Positions 1 to 7,323 of a stretch of DNA of 29,348 nucleotides are shown here, in pieces. A model generated the notes under the pieces. That model saw only the letters and a program-made list of their open reading frames with translations. It searched no databases and was not told the origin of the DNA. Positions within the stretch are counted from its first letter, which is position 1. Each line of letters starts with the position of its first letter. The stretch is from CAYPSN01 sp041907025. Lineage in GTDB: Bacteria > Patescibacteriota > Saccharimonadia > CAILAD01 > JADZBC01. Both the position numbers and the translations under genes were made by a program. The stretch covers positions 1-29,348 of the forward strand of contig JAYRIB010000054.1 in assembly GCA_041907025.1 (NCBI GenBank). Direction: 5' to 3'.

Positions 1-769
1 GAACTAATTGCCACAACGGTTCGACCTGGCCCTGTGTCAGCGTCGCCCGGGGCAATGCCGAGAAGAGGTGTTAGTCTTCGGACTAGCATGTCCAGTCCGG
101 TCGGGTTCGCTGATCGGAGTAAGTCTAGACTAGAGCTACGGCACGACCGATAGACCTAGTCGCTACCAGACATCCTTCGGAAGGAGGATTAGGTGTCTCG
201 AGCACCGCCCTGACCTGGGTGAGTCCAGAAGAGGACTCGCTCAGCTCCCGCTCACCCTCGCTTTCGAGAAAGGTAAGTCATCGACGGGCGCACTGAAGCA
301 CGTCTAGCTCAGCCGCAGGGGACTGCGAGCTGGGCGGATCACCTTAGGGTTCGGCTGGTTGCACCGCAAATGGGCGCCAGTACGGACCACCAGTTCTGCG
401 AGAGCTTACTGCTCGGATCAGGGGAAACTCAAGATCTACCGAGTAGCAAAGAAACTCAAGCAAGCGGAAAGTAAGGGAATATTCCAAGTGTTGCGGCAAA
501 CAAGAATCGCTGCCTCCACGGTGACCCGGCCCTGTCCGATCGCTCAGAAAGAAGCTTCTGTTCTCAAAAGGATTGGCCAGAAAACAACCAGGTAAGCTGT
601 TAGAGCCCCGTACATGGGACGTCAGCGAGCCGACGGTCGACCCATCCATCGACCAGCTGGCGGGGTGCCAGCACCGGGTTCGCCCCGGGGATTCGTCCCC
701 GGGGCACCCAACCACAGGAATTATCACAACAAAGAGCCCATGGCCACCGCGCCAAAGGGCTCTTTTTAG
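1..769 (+). ncRNA. Large structured non-coding RNA, 3' part (left end cut off)
   Basis: About 730 bases with no credible coding frame but dense self-complementarity, ending in an intrinsic terminator. Hairpins seen: 69-88 with a UUCG loop; 168-199 with paired AGACA/TGTCT ends; GGGTGAG (215-221) with CTCACCC (250-257) enclosing GAGTCC/GGACTC (221-238); CGCAG-GGGA-CTGCG (about 312-325); CTCGGATC with GATC..CCGAG (405-442); GGTCGA/TCGACC (about 634-653); and a three-way-junction-like 3' domain at 662-708 with GGG-UUCG-CCC and GGGGA..TCCCC arms closed by GGGTGCC/GGCACCC. Size and architecture recall ornate large RNAs such as GOLLD or ROOL, but I cannot match it to a named family. I found no RNase P, tmRNA, SRP, group I or group II core. 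The 5' end lies outside the window, so promoter and full length are unknown. Strand is set by the terminator. Confidence 0.6.
731..767 (+). terminator. Intrinsic terminator of the large RNA
   Basis: AAAGAGCCC (731-739) pairs with GGGCTCTTT (757-765) and a T run follows. The stem is 9 bp with a 17-nt loop. It closes the long structured non-coding stretch. Confidence 0.9.
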
Positions 770-827
770 TTACCAAAATTACAAAAGATTTTCATAGAAT
801 GCCCAATTTAGCCTCAAATAATAGGGC

Positions 828-856
828 TTGACAAGTCGCAAGCTATGCCCTATAAT
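828..856 (+). promoter_or_regulatory. Consensus sigma70-type promoter
   Basis: Perfect TTGACA (828-833) and perfect TATAAT (851-856) separated by 17 bp. The predicted start is near 863. It drives the short RNA ending at 941 and, by read-through, perhaps the 1109 gene. Confidence 0.9.
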
Positions 857-862
857 GGTTCT

Positions 863-944
863 CAACATTTGAATAGCTATAGGTATCGAAAACACCCCGC
901 CATCGGAGCAAGCCTTAGGGCTCCAGCAAGCGGGCTTTTTTATA
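863..944 (+). ncRNA. About 80-nt small RNA or transcription attenuator
   Basis: A consensus promoter is followed about 35 nt later by an intrinsic terminator: CCCGC (896-900) with GCGGG (930-934), a nested GGAGC (905-909) with GCTCC (920-924), then CTTTTTT. The product would be a short RNA with hardly any room for a peptide. It could be an independent sRNA or a leader attenuator for the gene at 1109. No riboswitch or T-box consensus was recognised. Promoter and terminator are seen directly; function is unknown. Confidence 0.6.
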
Positions 945-945
945 C

Positions 946-1108
946 AAAGAAACGTAAGTTTCTCTTCTCATGGATAGGTCGGGTAAGGGTCGCGATCTAA
1001 CATGAGAGGCTCAAAATATAGTACAGCCCTCAGGTATCGCAGTGTCCAAATCACTGTACGTGGCAGCGACGTTCTCGCGGCAATTGAACCTTCAAAAGGA
1101 GATTCTTC
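946..1108 (+). other. Structured 5' leader of the 1109 gene
   Basis: Non-coding leader with three stem-loops. AGAAAC/GTTTCT around 949-962 has a GUAA (GNRA) loop. TCTCATG pairs with CATGAGA across about 966-1008. CAGTG pairs with CACTG around 1040-1056. It ends in an AAAAGGAG ribosome-binding site just before a GTG start. No known riboswitch motif was recognised. Confidence 0.4.
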
Positions 1109-2827
1109 GTGTTGAAGAAGTTGGGGTACGCGGCCCTCATCGCGTTCGGCGGCTTGGCCGCTCTGGCTTTGGTGTGGTGGCTCATCGCCACTATCACCGG
1201 GCTCATGTGGGGTCAGGCGGGTTACTCCGCCTGGCGTGCCTACGAGGTCGGCATGTCGCCGGTGTCTCGTTCCGGCCAGGTGTTCAGCCTGATCTGGGTG
1301 GCGATCTGCTTCGGCGTTGAGGCCTTCGCCGGTTACGACGATGATGAGAGCTCGTTTGGAACCATTGCTGTCACGGCTTGCGCCATGCTGGCGTGTATCG
1401 GAATGATTGCTTCGGCATTCACAACCGATTCCAAGCTGGAGGCCGCACCGTTCGTGCGTTCGGTCTCGATCGAGTACGCCGACAAGGACGCGCCTCCGCG
1501 CATCCTGGCTCGACTGCTCGAGGGCGGGCACGACGTGGGCCCGGCCAAGATCGTGGCCGGCAAGCCGACGAACTACCTCGCGAGTGGTTTCGAAGAGCGT
1601 CCCGCCTCGCTGGCAGGCGCCCAACGAATCATGAGTGAGCGCGCCACTGGCTCCTCCAGGGCTGACATCCTAGATGACACCTACGCCTACATCTCAGATC
1701 GAGAAGGCAAGGGCAAGTGGACGGCTATCCGCGACGGTAGCGGCAAGCGCATCCACATCGACAGCATCGTCGAGTGGAATGGTGATGCCGAGCAGGTCCA
1801 CCAGTGTCGTTTCGAGGGCAAGAATCGCCTCGATGTGGCCATCACCGGCAACTTCGCCAACAGTCTCTCGGACCATATTCGGGAGCAGGTGGATGCCAAC
1901 GTGTACTGGACCCTCAGTGATGTCTATGGCTACTGCGACTCGGGGGACAACCCGGTGATCGTGATGCCAGTTAAGACTGACCGGTGGAATGGCTCGCGCA
2001 GCATTGAGGTGCCCGCGGGCATCATCGTCGTGCGTGGCTCGGAGTCCGGCGAGCCGGATATTGAGTACAAGCGTTCGGTCAAGTCGGGTGATATCCCGGG
2101 CCCGGTGTACCCCATCAGCGTGGCTACCAAGCAGCGCGCGATGGTTAACTGGGCGGCAGGGCGCAAGTGGCACAACAACGGTGCGTTTGGCTTCGAGCCG
2201 GTGGACATCGACAGCAATGCCGAGAACCCGGCCGATTACAACCTGCGCTCCATGGAGGACGGGCGGATGTACTTCGTGACTCCGCTCACCGCCAAGGGCA
2301 CCCGCAGTCAGGTCATCCAGGCCACCAGCTTCGTGCCCAGCGACACCGTTACGTACGGCCAGCTGAACACGATGCGAGTCCAGGTGCACGGCGACGAGGA
2401 CGGCAACGCCCTCACCGAGCAGGACTTGGAGCGGCGCGCTCGGGACATCCTCCGCAAGCTCGACCCGGCGTTCCTCAACGAGGGGCAGAAGGGTCGACTG
2501 GAGGAGTTCATTCCCGGTGAGGATGGCAACTGGGTGGTGTTCGCCACCCAGTCGGGACAGCCCCGCTACCTGCTTCGTATCCGACCGGGTCAGCTTGATC
2601 AGGCGGTGGAGCTCAACGGTGGCGAGATCGGCCGCGTGCTGATCGATGGCACCGAGGATGAGCCGAGCGTTCCGGGCGAGAGCCCCACGCCCGGTGAGCC
2701 CAATAAGGAGCTCTCAACCCTCACCAACGCCGAACTGCAGGCTCAGATCGATGCAACCATCGACGAGCTGGCACGTCTCAGCGCTGAAGAGCGCAGTCGA
2801 CGAACGGCTTCGGCTAGCGGCAACTAA
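1109..2827 (+). CDS. Membrane-anchored hypothetical protein, GC-rich
   Basis: A 572-residue protein I do not recognise. GTG is the start, chosen because AAAAGGAG lies 7 nt upstream. Three hydrophobic segments lie near residues 5-32, 50-66 and 76-100. The remaining ~470 residues are hydrophilic, with acidic and Gly/Pro-rich stretches, and the C-terminus has a proline-rich linker followed by a short, probably coiled helix (about residues 530-565). The likely layout is an N-terminal membrane anchor with a large soluble domain. Base composition and codon use are visibly more GC-rich than groEL or the isomerase downstream, suggesting transfer, perhaps from an actinobacterial or phage source. A hammerhead ribozyme begins about 90 nt after the stop, as for the GC-rich genes at 7963-9386. 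Coding status is well supported; function is unknown. Confidence 0.8.
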   Translation: MLKKLGYAALIAFGGLAALALVWWLIATITGLMWGQAGYSAWRAYEVGMSPVSRSGQVFSLIWVAICFGVEAFAGYDDDESSFGTIAVTACAMLACIGMIASAFTTDSKLEAAPFVRSVSIEYADKDAPPRILARLLEGGHDVGPAKIVAGKPTNYLASGFEERPASLAGAQRIMSERATGSSRADILDDTYAYISDREGKGKWTAIRDGSGKRIHIDSIVEWNGDAEQVHQCRFEGKNRLDVAITGNFANSLSDHIREQVDANVYWTLSDVYGYCDSGDNPVIVMPVKTDRWNGSRSIEVPAGIIVVRGSESGEPDIEYKRSVKSGDIPGPVYPISVATKQRAMVNWAAGRKWHNNGAFGFEPVDIDSNAENPADYNLRSMEDGRMYFVTPLTAKGTRSQVIQATSFVPSDTVTYGQLNTMRVQVHGDEDGNALTEQDLERRARDILRKLDPAFLNEGQKGRLEEFIPGEDGNWVVFATQSGQPRYLLRIRPGQLDQAVELNGGEIGRVLIDGTEDEPSVPGESPTPGEPNKELSTLTNAELQAQIDATIDELARLSAEERSRRTASASGN

Positions 2828-2842
2828 GCCGCGACACAACAA

Positions 2843-2858
2843 GTAGTCGCATGACTAC
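2843..2858 (+). other. Short perfect hairpin in the 3' UTR of the 1109 gene
   Basis: GTAGTC, loop GCAT, GACTAC: a 6-bp perfect stem 16 nt after the stop codon and upstream of the ribozyme cassette. Confidence 0.5.
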
Positions 2859-2888
2859 GTAGGCACAGGAGAAAGCCGTATAAACTCC

Positions 2889-2914
2889 TCACTTCAGGCT
2901 TCGGCCTGGGGTGG
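2889..2914 (+). other. Hairpin stacked on hammerhead A
   Basis: CAGGC-UUCG-GCCTG (2895-2908) inside an outer CAC/GTG pairing. It ends directly at the first base of hammerhead stem III (2915). The same abutting position is seen in the three minus-strand cassettes, although here the loop is UUCG instead of their shared loop. After cleavage it would form the 3' end structure of the upstream mRNA. Confidence 0.7.
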
Positions 2915-2965
2915 CAACTCAATAACTGTAAGTTATTCTGATGAGTCCAAAAGGACGAAAGTTGT
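2914..2965 (+). ncRNA. Type III hammerhead ribozyme A
   Basis: All core elements are present in order. Stem III is CAACU (2915-2919) with AGUUG (2960-2964). The cleavage-site triplet is CUC, so the cut falls between 2920 and 2921. Stem I is AAUAAC/GUUAUU (2921-2937). The conserved CUGAUGA is at 2938-2944. Stem II is GUCC-AAAA-GGAC (2945-2956). GAA plus A15.1 is at 2957-2960. Stem III is the open helix, which defines type III. The ribozyme lies 87 nt after the stop of the 1109 gene. Cleavage would free the mRNA from the downstream structured RNA. Activity is predicted, not shown. Confidence 0.94.
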
Positions 2966-3130
2966 ATTTTGCCGCTCTCCCCTCGACATTCGATGATCAG
3001 GAAGACTGGTTAAGAAGCATCAGAATAAGCTAGCCACGAGAGTCGTTGGGACTCGCAGTGGGAGCGAATATCTGCATGATGAGCAAGCCAGGTGCCCCTA
3101 GATCTGAGCCCCATGTCGCAAGGGCTTTTT
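2921..3130 (+). ncRNA. Structured RNA that hammerhead A would release
   Basis: From the predicted cut at 2920/2921 to the terminator at 3107-3130 there are about 210 nt without a credible gene. Small paired elements are visible, for example the bulged CGAG/CTCG hairpin near 3038-3056. Cleavage would leave a free RNA with a 5'-hydroxyl. It could be only a 3' trailer. Confidence 0.4.
3107..3130 (+). terminator. Intrinsic terminator
   Basis: AGCCC (3107-3111) pairs with GGGCT (3122-3126), followed by TTTTT. It closes the transcript containing the 1109 gene and hammerhead A. Confidence 0.65.
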
Positions 3131-3351
3131 GTCCTTTTGGCCCTTTCAAAAGGACATTAGAAGTAAATTAGTTCTCTTACTTTTGAAGATACCAAAAGTA
3201 ACAAAAGTATTCCCGACCACGGGTTCGCATAAAGGTACGTTCGTTCGCTTAGACACTAGAATGTCGTGCCACTGCAAGCTTTGAAGGCTCTTGTGGTTCA
3301 CTCCGTCTGGTGTCTAAGCTCTTCACTGCCTGATCCGCCAGCTGGCGGATC
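3131..3351. other. Non-coding stretch with four inverted repeats
   Basis: No gene seen. Four perfect inverted repeats follow one another: GTCCTTTT/AAAAGGAC (3131-3155), TTACTTTTG/CAAAAGTAA (3177-3201), CTTAGACAC/GTGTCTAAG (3249-3318, enclosing a CCAC..GTGG arm) and the palindrome GATCCGCC-AGCT-GGCGGATC (3332-3351). The 3249-3318 element could be a separate structured RNA. No function recognised. Confidence 0.5.
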
Positions 3352-3374
3352 CAAGGTCGGGAAGTAAAGCAAGC

Positions 3375-3404
3375 TTGACGCCCACCCACGGGTTTTTGTA
3401 CACT
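3375..3404 (+). promoter_or_regulatory. groESL promoter
   Basis: TTGACG (3375-3380) and TACACT (3399-3404), 18 bp apart, immediately upstream of the CIRCE operator. Confidence 0.7.
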
Positions 3405-3408
3405 ATAG

Positions 3409-3435
3409 TTAGCACTCGTAGCATTAGAGTGCTAA
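3409..3435 (+). promoter_or_regulatory. CIRCE operator (HrcA binding site)
   Basis: Perfect consensus: TTAGCACTC, 9-nt spacer, GAGTGCTAA. In other bacteria this inverted repeat is bound by the heat-shock repressor HrcA, so groES-groEL is predicted to be HrcA-controlled. hrcA itself is not in the window. Confidence 0.97.
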
Positions 3436-3487
3436 TGCTTACACAAGAGTAATGTGTGCACAAACCGCAATTAACAAGGAGGCAACA

Positions 3488-3757
3488 ATGACAATTCAAC
3501 CACTCGCTGACCGACTTGTAATCGAACAAGTACAGGCAGAAGAAGTATCCGCTTCCGGCATCATCTTGCCAGATAGCGCTAAAGAAAAGCCTAGCGAAGG
3601 CAAAGTCCTCGCCGTTGGTAAAGACGTCGAAGAAGTAAAGGTAGGGGACGTTGTGCTCTATGCGAAGTACGGACCAACCGAAGTAAAAGTAGATGGCAAA
3701 GAAGTCGTACTAGCTAAAGAAGAAGATATTCTCGGAATTGTGAAAGGGGGCAAATAA
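3488..3757 (+). CDS. groES: Co-chaperonin GroES (Hsp10)
   Basis: An 89-residue protein with the typical Hsp10 layout: PLADRLVIEQ at the N-terminus, a mobile-loop region followed by a PDSAKEKPSEGKVLAVG segment, and KEEDILGIVKG at the C-terminus. It forms the heptameric lid of the GroEL folding chamber in the cytoplasm. The start at 3488 is preferred over the in-frame ATG at 3452 because AAGGAGG (3476-3482) lies 5 nt before it and the protein then has family length. The stop TAA overlaps the ATG of groEL by one base, indicating translational coupling. The gene is controlled by CIRCE. Confidence 0.97.
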   Translation: MTIQPLADRLVIEQVQAEEVSASGIILPDSAKEKPSEGKVLAVGKDVEEVKVGDVVLYAKYGPTEVKVDGKEVVLAKEEDILGIVKGGK

Positions 3758-5400
3758 TGGCTAAGGAAATTCTCGCGGGCGAAGAAGCTCGCAAAAAGCT
3801 CAAAGCTGGCGTAGACAAGCTTGCTAACACGGTGCGCTCCACCATTGGACCTAAAGGTCGCAACATCGTGCTCGACAAAAAGTATGGGAGCCCCGTAATT
3901 ACCAACGACGGTGTAACCATTGCTAAGGAAATTGAACTCGCCGACGCCTACGAAAACATGGGTGCGCAGATTGTGCGCGAAGTTGCTAGTAAGACCAATG
4001 ACATGGCCGGGGACGGAACGACTACTGCCACCGTGCTGGTGCAGGCTATGGTTGAAGAAGGCTTTAAGAACGTCGCAGCGGGCGCAAACCCAGTCGCCGT
4101 GCGTCGCGGCATTGAAAAGGCTACGGCTGCGGTTGTAGCTGAGCTCACGCGCATTGCTAAGCCTGTTAAGCAGTCGGGCGAGATCGCGAACGTCGCTAGC
4201 ATTTCGGCTAACGACGAAGTGGTCGGTAAGCTCATCGCCGAAGTCATGGAAGAAGTTGGCGAGGACGGCATTGTGACCGTCGAAGAAAGCCAGACACTCG
4301 GGTTAGAGAAAGAAGTCGTAGAGGGTATGCAGCTCGACAAAGGCTACGTAAGCCCGTATATGGTGAGTGACACCACGCGCATGGAAGCGGTGGTAGAGAA
4401 CGCGCCAATCCTGATTACCGACAAGAAGATCAGCTCCATTCAAGAGCTCTTACCGCTGCTCGAAAAGATGGCTGCCGAAGGCCGTAAAGACTTGGTGATT
4501 ATTGCCGAGGACGTAGAGGGTGAGGCGCTAACCACATTGGTGCTTAACAAGCTGCGTGGTACGTTTAACGCCGTGGCCATTAAGGCACCAGCTTTTGGTG
4601 ATCGCCGCAAGGCTATGCTCGAGGACATTGCAATCCTGACCGGTGGACAGTTAGTAACCGAAGAAGTTGGCCTGAAGCTCGAGGATGCCACCGTTGAGAT
4701 GCTCGGTGAAGCTCGCAAGGTGATCGCTACCAAGGACAACACCACCATCGTAGAGGGCAAGGGCAGTGCCAAGGCGCTCAAAGAACGCGTGGCTATGATC
4801 AAGGCTCAGATTGGTGAGATGACCAGCGAATACGAGCTGGAGAAGGCTCAGGAGCGGGTCGCTAAGTTAGAGGCTGGTGTGGCTGTCATTAAGGTGGGCG
4901 CCGCTACCGAGGTAGAGCTGAAAGAAAAGAAGCTGCGCATAGAAGACGCCATTAACTCTACCAAGGCCGCTGTGGCCGAAGGCATTGTGCCTGGTGGTGG
5001 CTCGGCGCTAGCTAAGGCTGGTCGCGTACTCGATACCATGAAGCTAGAGGACGAAGAGCAGATTGGTGTGAACATTGTGTCTCGCTCGCTAGTGGCACCG
5101 CTGCGCCAGATCGCAGCTAACGCTGGTATTAGCGATGTAGCCTTGATTCTGGAGGCAGTAACCAAAAAAGGTGACGCCAAGACGGGCTGGGACTTTGCTC
5201 GTAACGAGCAAGCCGACATGCTAGCTCGTGGGATCATTGATCCAGTAAAGGTCACCAAGAGTGCGTTGGTGAACGCAGCAAGTGCGGCAGCACTGTTGAT
5301 TACTACCGAAGGCGCAGTGGTCGAGATTCCAGAGAAGGAAGCTCCCGCAGCTGGCGGCGGAATGCCAGGTGGCATGGGTGACATGAGCGGCATGTACTAA
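3757..5400 (+). CDS. groEL: Chaperonin GroEL (Hsp60)
   Basis: A 547-residue chaperonin of full family length that folds client proteins in an ATP-driven double ring. The ATP-binding motif GDGTTTATVL (near residues 86-95), the NDGVTIAKEI segment and the C-terminal GGMPGGMGDMSGMY tail are all present. It starts on the last base of the groES stop codon and ends at a strong terminator, so the two genes form a simple two-gene operon under the CIRCE operator. Nothing is missing or unusual. Confidence 0.99.
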   Translation: MAKEILAGEEARKKLKAGVDKLANTVRSTIGPKGRNIVLDKKYGSPVITNDGVTIAKEIELADAYENMGAQIVREVASKTNDMAGDGTTTATVLVQAMVEEGFKNVAAGANPVAVRRGIEKATAAVVAELTRIAKPVKQSGEIANVASISANDEVVGKLIAEVMEEVGEDGIVTVEESQTLGLEKEVVEGMQLDKGYVSPYMVSDTTRMEAVVENAPILITDKKISSIQELLPLLEKMAAEGRKDLVIIAEDVEGEALTTLVLNKLRGTFNAVAIKAPAFGDRRKAMLEDIAILTGGQLVTEEVGLKLEDATVEMLGEARKVIATKDNTTIVEGKGSAKALKERVAMIKAQIGEMTSEYELEKAQERVAKLEAGVAVIKVGAATEVELKEKKLRIEDAINSTKAAVAEGIVPGGGSALAKAGRVLDTMKLEDEEQIGVNIVSRSLVAPLRQIAANAGISDVALILEAVTKKGDAKTGWDFARNEQADMLARGIIDPVKVTKSALVNAASAAALLITTEGAVVEIPEKEAPAAGGGMPGGMGDMSGMY

Positions 5401-5422
5401 GTACCAATACTACCTTCTACTC

Positions 5423-5450
5423 AAAAGACCCGGTTTCAATCGGGTCTTTT
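5423..5450 (+). terminator. Intrinsic terminator of groESL
   Basis: AAAAGACCCG pairs with CGGGTCTTTT, a 10-bp stem with an 8-nt loop that ends in TTTT. Confidence 0.93.
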
Positions 5451-5454
5451 GATA

Positions 5455-5460
5455 TATAAT
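5455..5460 (+). promoter_or_regulatory. -10 box giving a leaderless mRNA
   Basis: TATAAT ends exactly 6 nt before the ATG at 5467, and there is no Shine-Dalgarno sequence. The transcript would begin at or next to the start codon. The -35 region is weak. Confidence 0.65.
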
Positions 5461-5466
5461 TAGATT

Positions 5467-6255
5467 ATGGGAAAAGAGTGTTATCCGAGGCATATATATG
5501 AGGCGACACGTTTTGAACTCATGAGCGAACTCTTACATAAAGAAACGATCAAGCTCTTGCCCTCTTTGGATAGACAGGAATGGGAGAAGGTCGGACGGGA
5601 TATTAAAGACTGGCTAAACGGTGAGCGAAGTGATTTAGCACCTGTTCACGATTTTTGGAACCTTGCTGAGGGTATTATGATGGGTTCAAAACTGAAGCCT
5701 GTAGTGCGCTATGTTACGGCTGAGAATATTACTTGGACAAAGAAAGACCTAGGTATAGATCAGATAGACATTATGTGGCCAGTTGGGATTCTTGAGAAAT
5801 CCGGAGAACTTCCCTATACAGCTTCAAGTATACGTGCGTACTTGGAACTAGTCCCGGGTGCTTTAGAGGAGAATATGGAGCTTTCTGATCGTCTGGAGGG
5901 CAAATACAAGCATCGCGATCACTACCCGGTCATAGCACTACTAAATGACAAAGGTCAATATGAACTAAGTGATGGTAATCGACGTACATTGAGAGCCATA
6001 CTCAAGGGTAAAGAAGCTCTCTCAGCGTGGGTAGGTGACTATTCTGATGATACTTTTAGGCCAAAAAATTATTGGGTTGGCACTGGATTCTTAAGAGAGC
6101 TAGGGTACTATGCGCAGCAGGCTAAAGACCTAGGGGAGCTTGACGCGGTAGAGGATTGGAGAAATGCAATTCAGAGTGTGCTTGAAGCGAGCACGATAGC
6201 ACGAATTAATTGGGAGTTGCGAGTGGGGAAAAGACATGAGTGGTTGGGTCTGTAA
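5467..6255 (+). CDS. ParB/sulfiredoxin-fold-like protein
   Basis: A 262-residue protein. Residues 151-195 read like the core of the ParB/Srx-like nuclease fold: a strand (HYPVIALLND), a turn, then LSDGNRRTLRAILKG, with the characteristic DGNRR at 169-173 followed by an Ala/Ile helix. The N-terminal ~120 residues are not recognised, and no helix-turn-helix or partner ParA is visible, so this is unlikely to be a chromosome-partition ParB. A role as nucleotide-dependent or DNA-modifying enzyme is possible but unproven. It is transcribed alone from a leaderless-type promoter between groEL and the isomerase. Codon use is more AT-rich than its neighbours. Confidence 0.6.
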   Translation: MGKECYPRHIYEATRFELMSELLHKETIKLLPSLDRQEWEKVGRDIKDWLNGERSDLAPVHDFWNLAEGIMMGSKLKPVVRYVTAENITWTKKDLGIDQIDIMWPVGILEKSGELPYTASSIRAYLELVPGALEENMELSDRLEGKYKHRDHYPVIALLNDKGQYELSDGNRRTLRAILKGKEALSAWVGDYSDDTFRPKNYWVGTGFLRELGYYAQQAKDLGELDAVEDWRNAIQSVLEASTIARINWELRVGKRHEWLGL

Positions 6256-6264
6256 GCCGCAGTG

Positions 6265-6270
6265 TATAAT
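6265..6270 (+). promoter_or_regulatory. -10 box giving a leaderless mRNA
   Basis: TATAAT ends 6 nt before the ATG at 6277. This argues for 6277 as start rather than the in-frame ATG at 6262, which lies upstream of the -10 box. Confidence 0.7.
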
Positions 6271-6276
6271 AAGCTT

Positions 6277-7323
6277 ATGGCAAACTACGACGACCTCAAA
6301 AAGATCGATAAGCATCACATATTTGATGCAATTGACGCACAACCAGCGCAACTGCGGCTGAACTTTGCCGATAGCATGGGCGACAAGCTGAGTCTCGAGC
6401 TGGGCTTGGGTGTGAAGAACATTGTCTTTGCTGGTATGGGTGGCTCGGCGCTCGCTGGGGTGATAGTAAAGAATTGGCTGAGTGAACAGCTACTGGTACC
6501 GCTCGAGGTGGTGCGCGGCTATACCTTGCCTGGCTACGTTAACGAGCGCACTCTGGTATTCATTTCCAGTGCATCAGGTAACACCGAGGAAGCACTGAGT
6601 TGTCTTAAGGACGCCCAGCGTAATAATGCATTGGTAATTGCGCTTTCGAGTGGTGGCAAGCTGGCTAAAGCCGCTACAAACACGACCTTGCTGAACATTA
6701 CGCTTCAGGCCTACGCACAGCCACGTCTTGGTGTTTTTGCTGGGGTAAAGGCGCTCGTATGCGTACTTGAGAACCTGGGTCTGACTGGTAAGGTGGACAT
6801 GCGCCGTGAGCTTGAGAATGTGGCTAATTTTCTTGATACCCAAAAGGCGCAGTGGAACCTGGATGCGGCTGATGACAACGCAGCTCGCAGCATGGCTAAG
6901 CAACTTCATGGCAAGGCCACCATTATTTATTCAGGGCCGACCCTAGCCTCCGCTGGCTACAAATGGAAGATCGACATTAATGAAAACGCCAAGCAGATGG
7001 CGAGCGCTAATGTGTTCCCTGAGCTGAACCATAACGAGATGCAGGGTTGGTTATTCCCCGAGAACAAGCACGCTCAGGTAGTCGAACTACACTCCACGCT
7101 CGATAGTGAGCGTATCAAAAAGCGTTTTATGGTCACCCGCCAAGTGTTGGCCAAGTATGGCTATGAGCCAATCGCCGTTGAAGTAGTCGGTAGCACGCAC
7201 ATTCAGCAATTGCTGAGCACCATCATGTTGGGGGATTATGTGTCCGCTTACCTCGGCATCCTCAATGGTATTGACCCGAGTCCCGTTGAGCTGGTCGAGA
7301 AGTTTAAAAAGGAGCTTGGCTAA
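6277..7323 (+). CDS. Bifunctional phosphoglucose/phosphomannose isomerase
   Basis: A 348-residue SIS-domain protein of the family that interconverts glucose-6-P or mannose-6-P with fructose-6-P. Seen: an N-terminal SIS domain with GMGGSALAG (near residues 49-57) and SSASGNTEEAL (near 93-103) as phosphosugar-binding loops; ELNHNEMQGW (near 248-257) matching the catalytic Glu/His segment; and the typical C-terminal SAYLGILNGIDPSPVELVEKFK. It feeds central sugar metabolism in the cytoplasm. The start at 6277 follows from the leaderless -10 box. The gene ends convergent with the CYTH gene, whose 3' end overlaps it by 20 nt. Confidence 0.93.
   Translation: MANYDDLKKIDKHHIFDAIDAQPAQLRLNFADSMGDKLSLELGLGVKNIVFAGMGGSALAGVIVKNWLSEQLLVPLEVVRGYTLPGYVNERTLVFISSASGNTEEALSCLKDAQRNNALVIALSSGGKLAKAATNTTLLNITLQAYAQPRLGVFAGVKALVCVLENLGLTGKVDMRRELENVANFLDTQKAQWNLDAADDNAARSMAKQLHGKATIIYSGPTLASAGYKWKIDINENAKQMASANVFPELNHNEMQGWLFPENKHAQVVELHSTLDSERIKKRFMVTRQVLAKYGYEPIAVEVVGSTHIQQLLSTIMLGDYVSAYLGILNGIDPSPVELVEKFKKELG

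Noticed and set aside
305..345. Likeness to the 3' end of 16S rRNA (hairpin followed by GGATCACCT)
   Set aside because: The other conserved 16S 3' blocks are missing (no ACACACCGCCCGT, no GTCGTAACAAGG), so the likeness is short and probably chance.
1..769. RNase P RNA, tmRNA, SRP RNA, group I or group II intron
   Set aside because: No GAGGAAAGTCC/ACAGAAA pair, no tRNA-like ends with tag frame, no SRP tetraloop domain, no group I P/Q/R/S elements and no domain V AGC hairpin were found.
344..797. Open frames of 74-127 residues on both strands
   Set aside because: They lie inside the hairpin-rich region, lack ribosome-binding sites and have low-complexity, unrecognisable products.
3011..3160. 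Short coding frame after hammerhead A (ATGATGAGC...)
   Set aside because: It has no ribosome-binding site and runs through the terminator.
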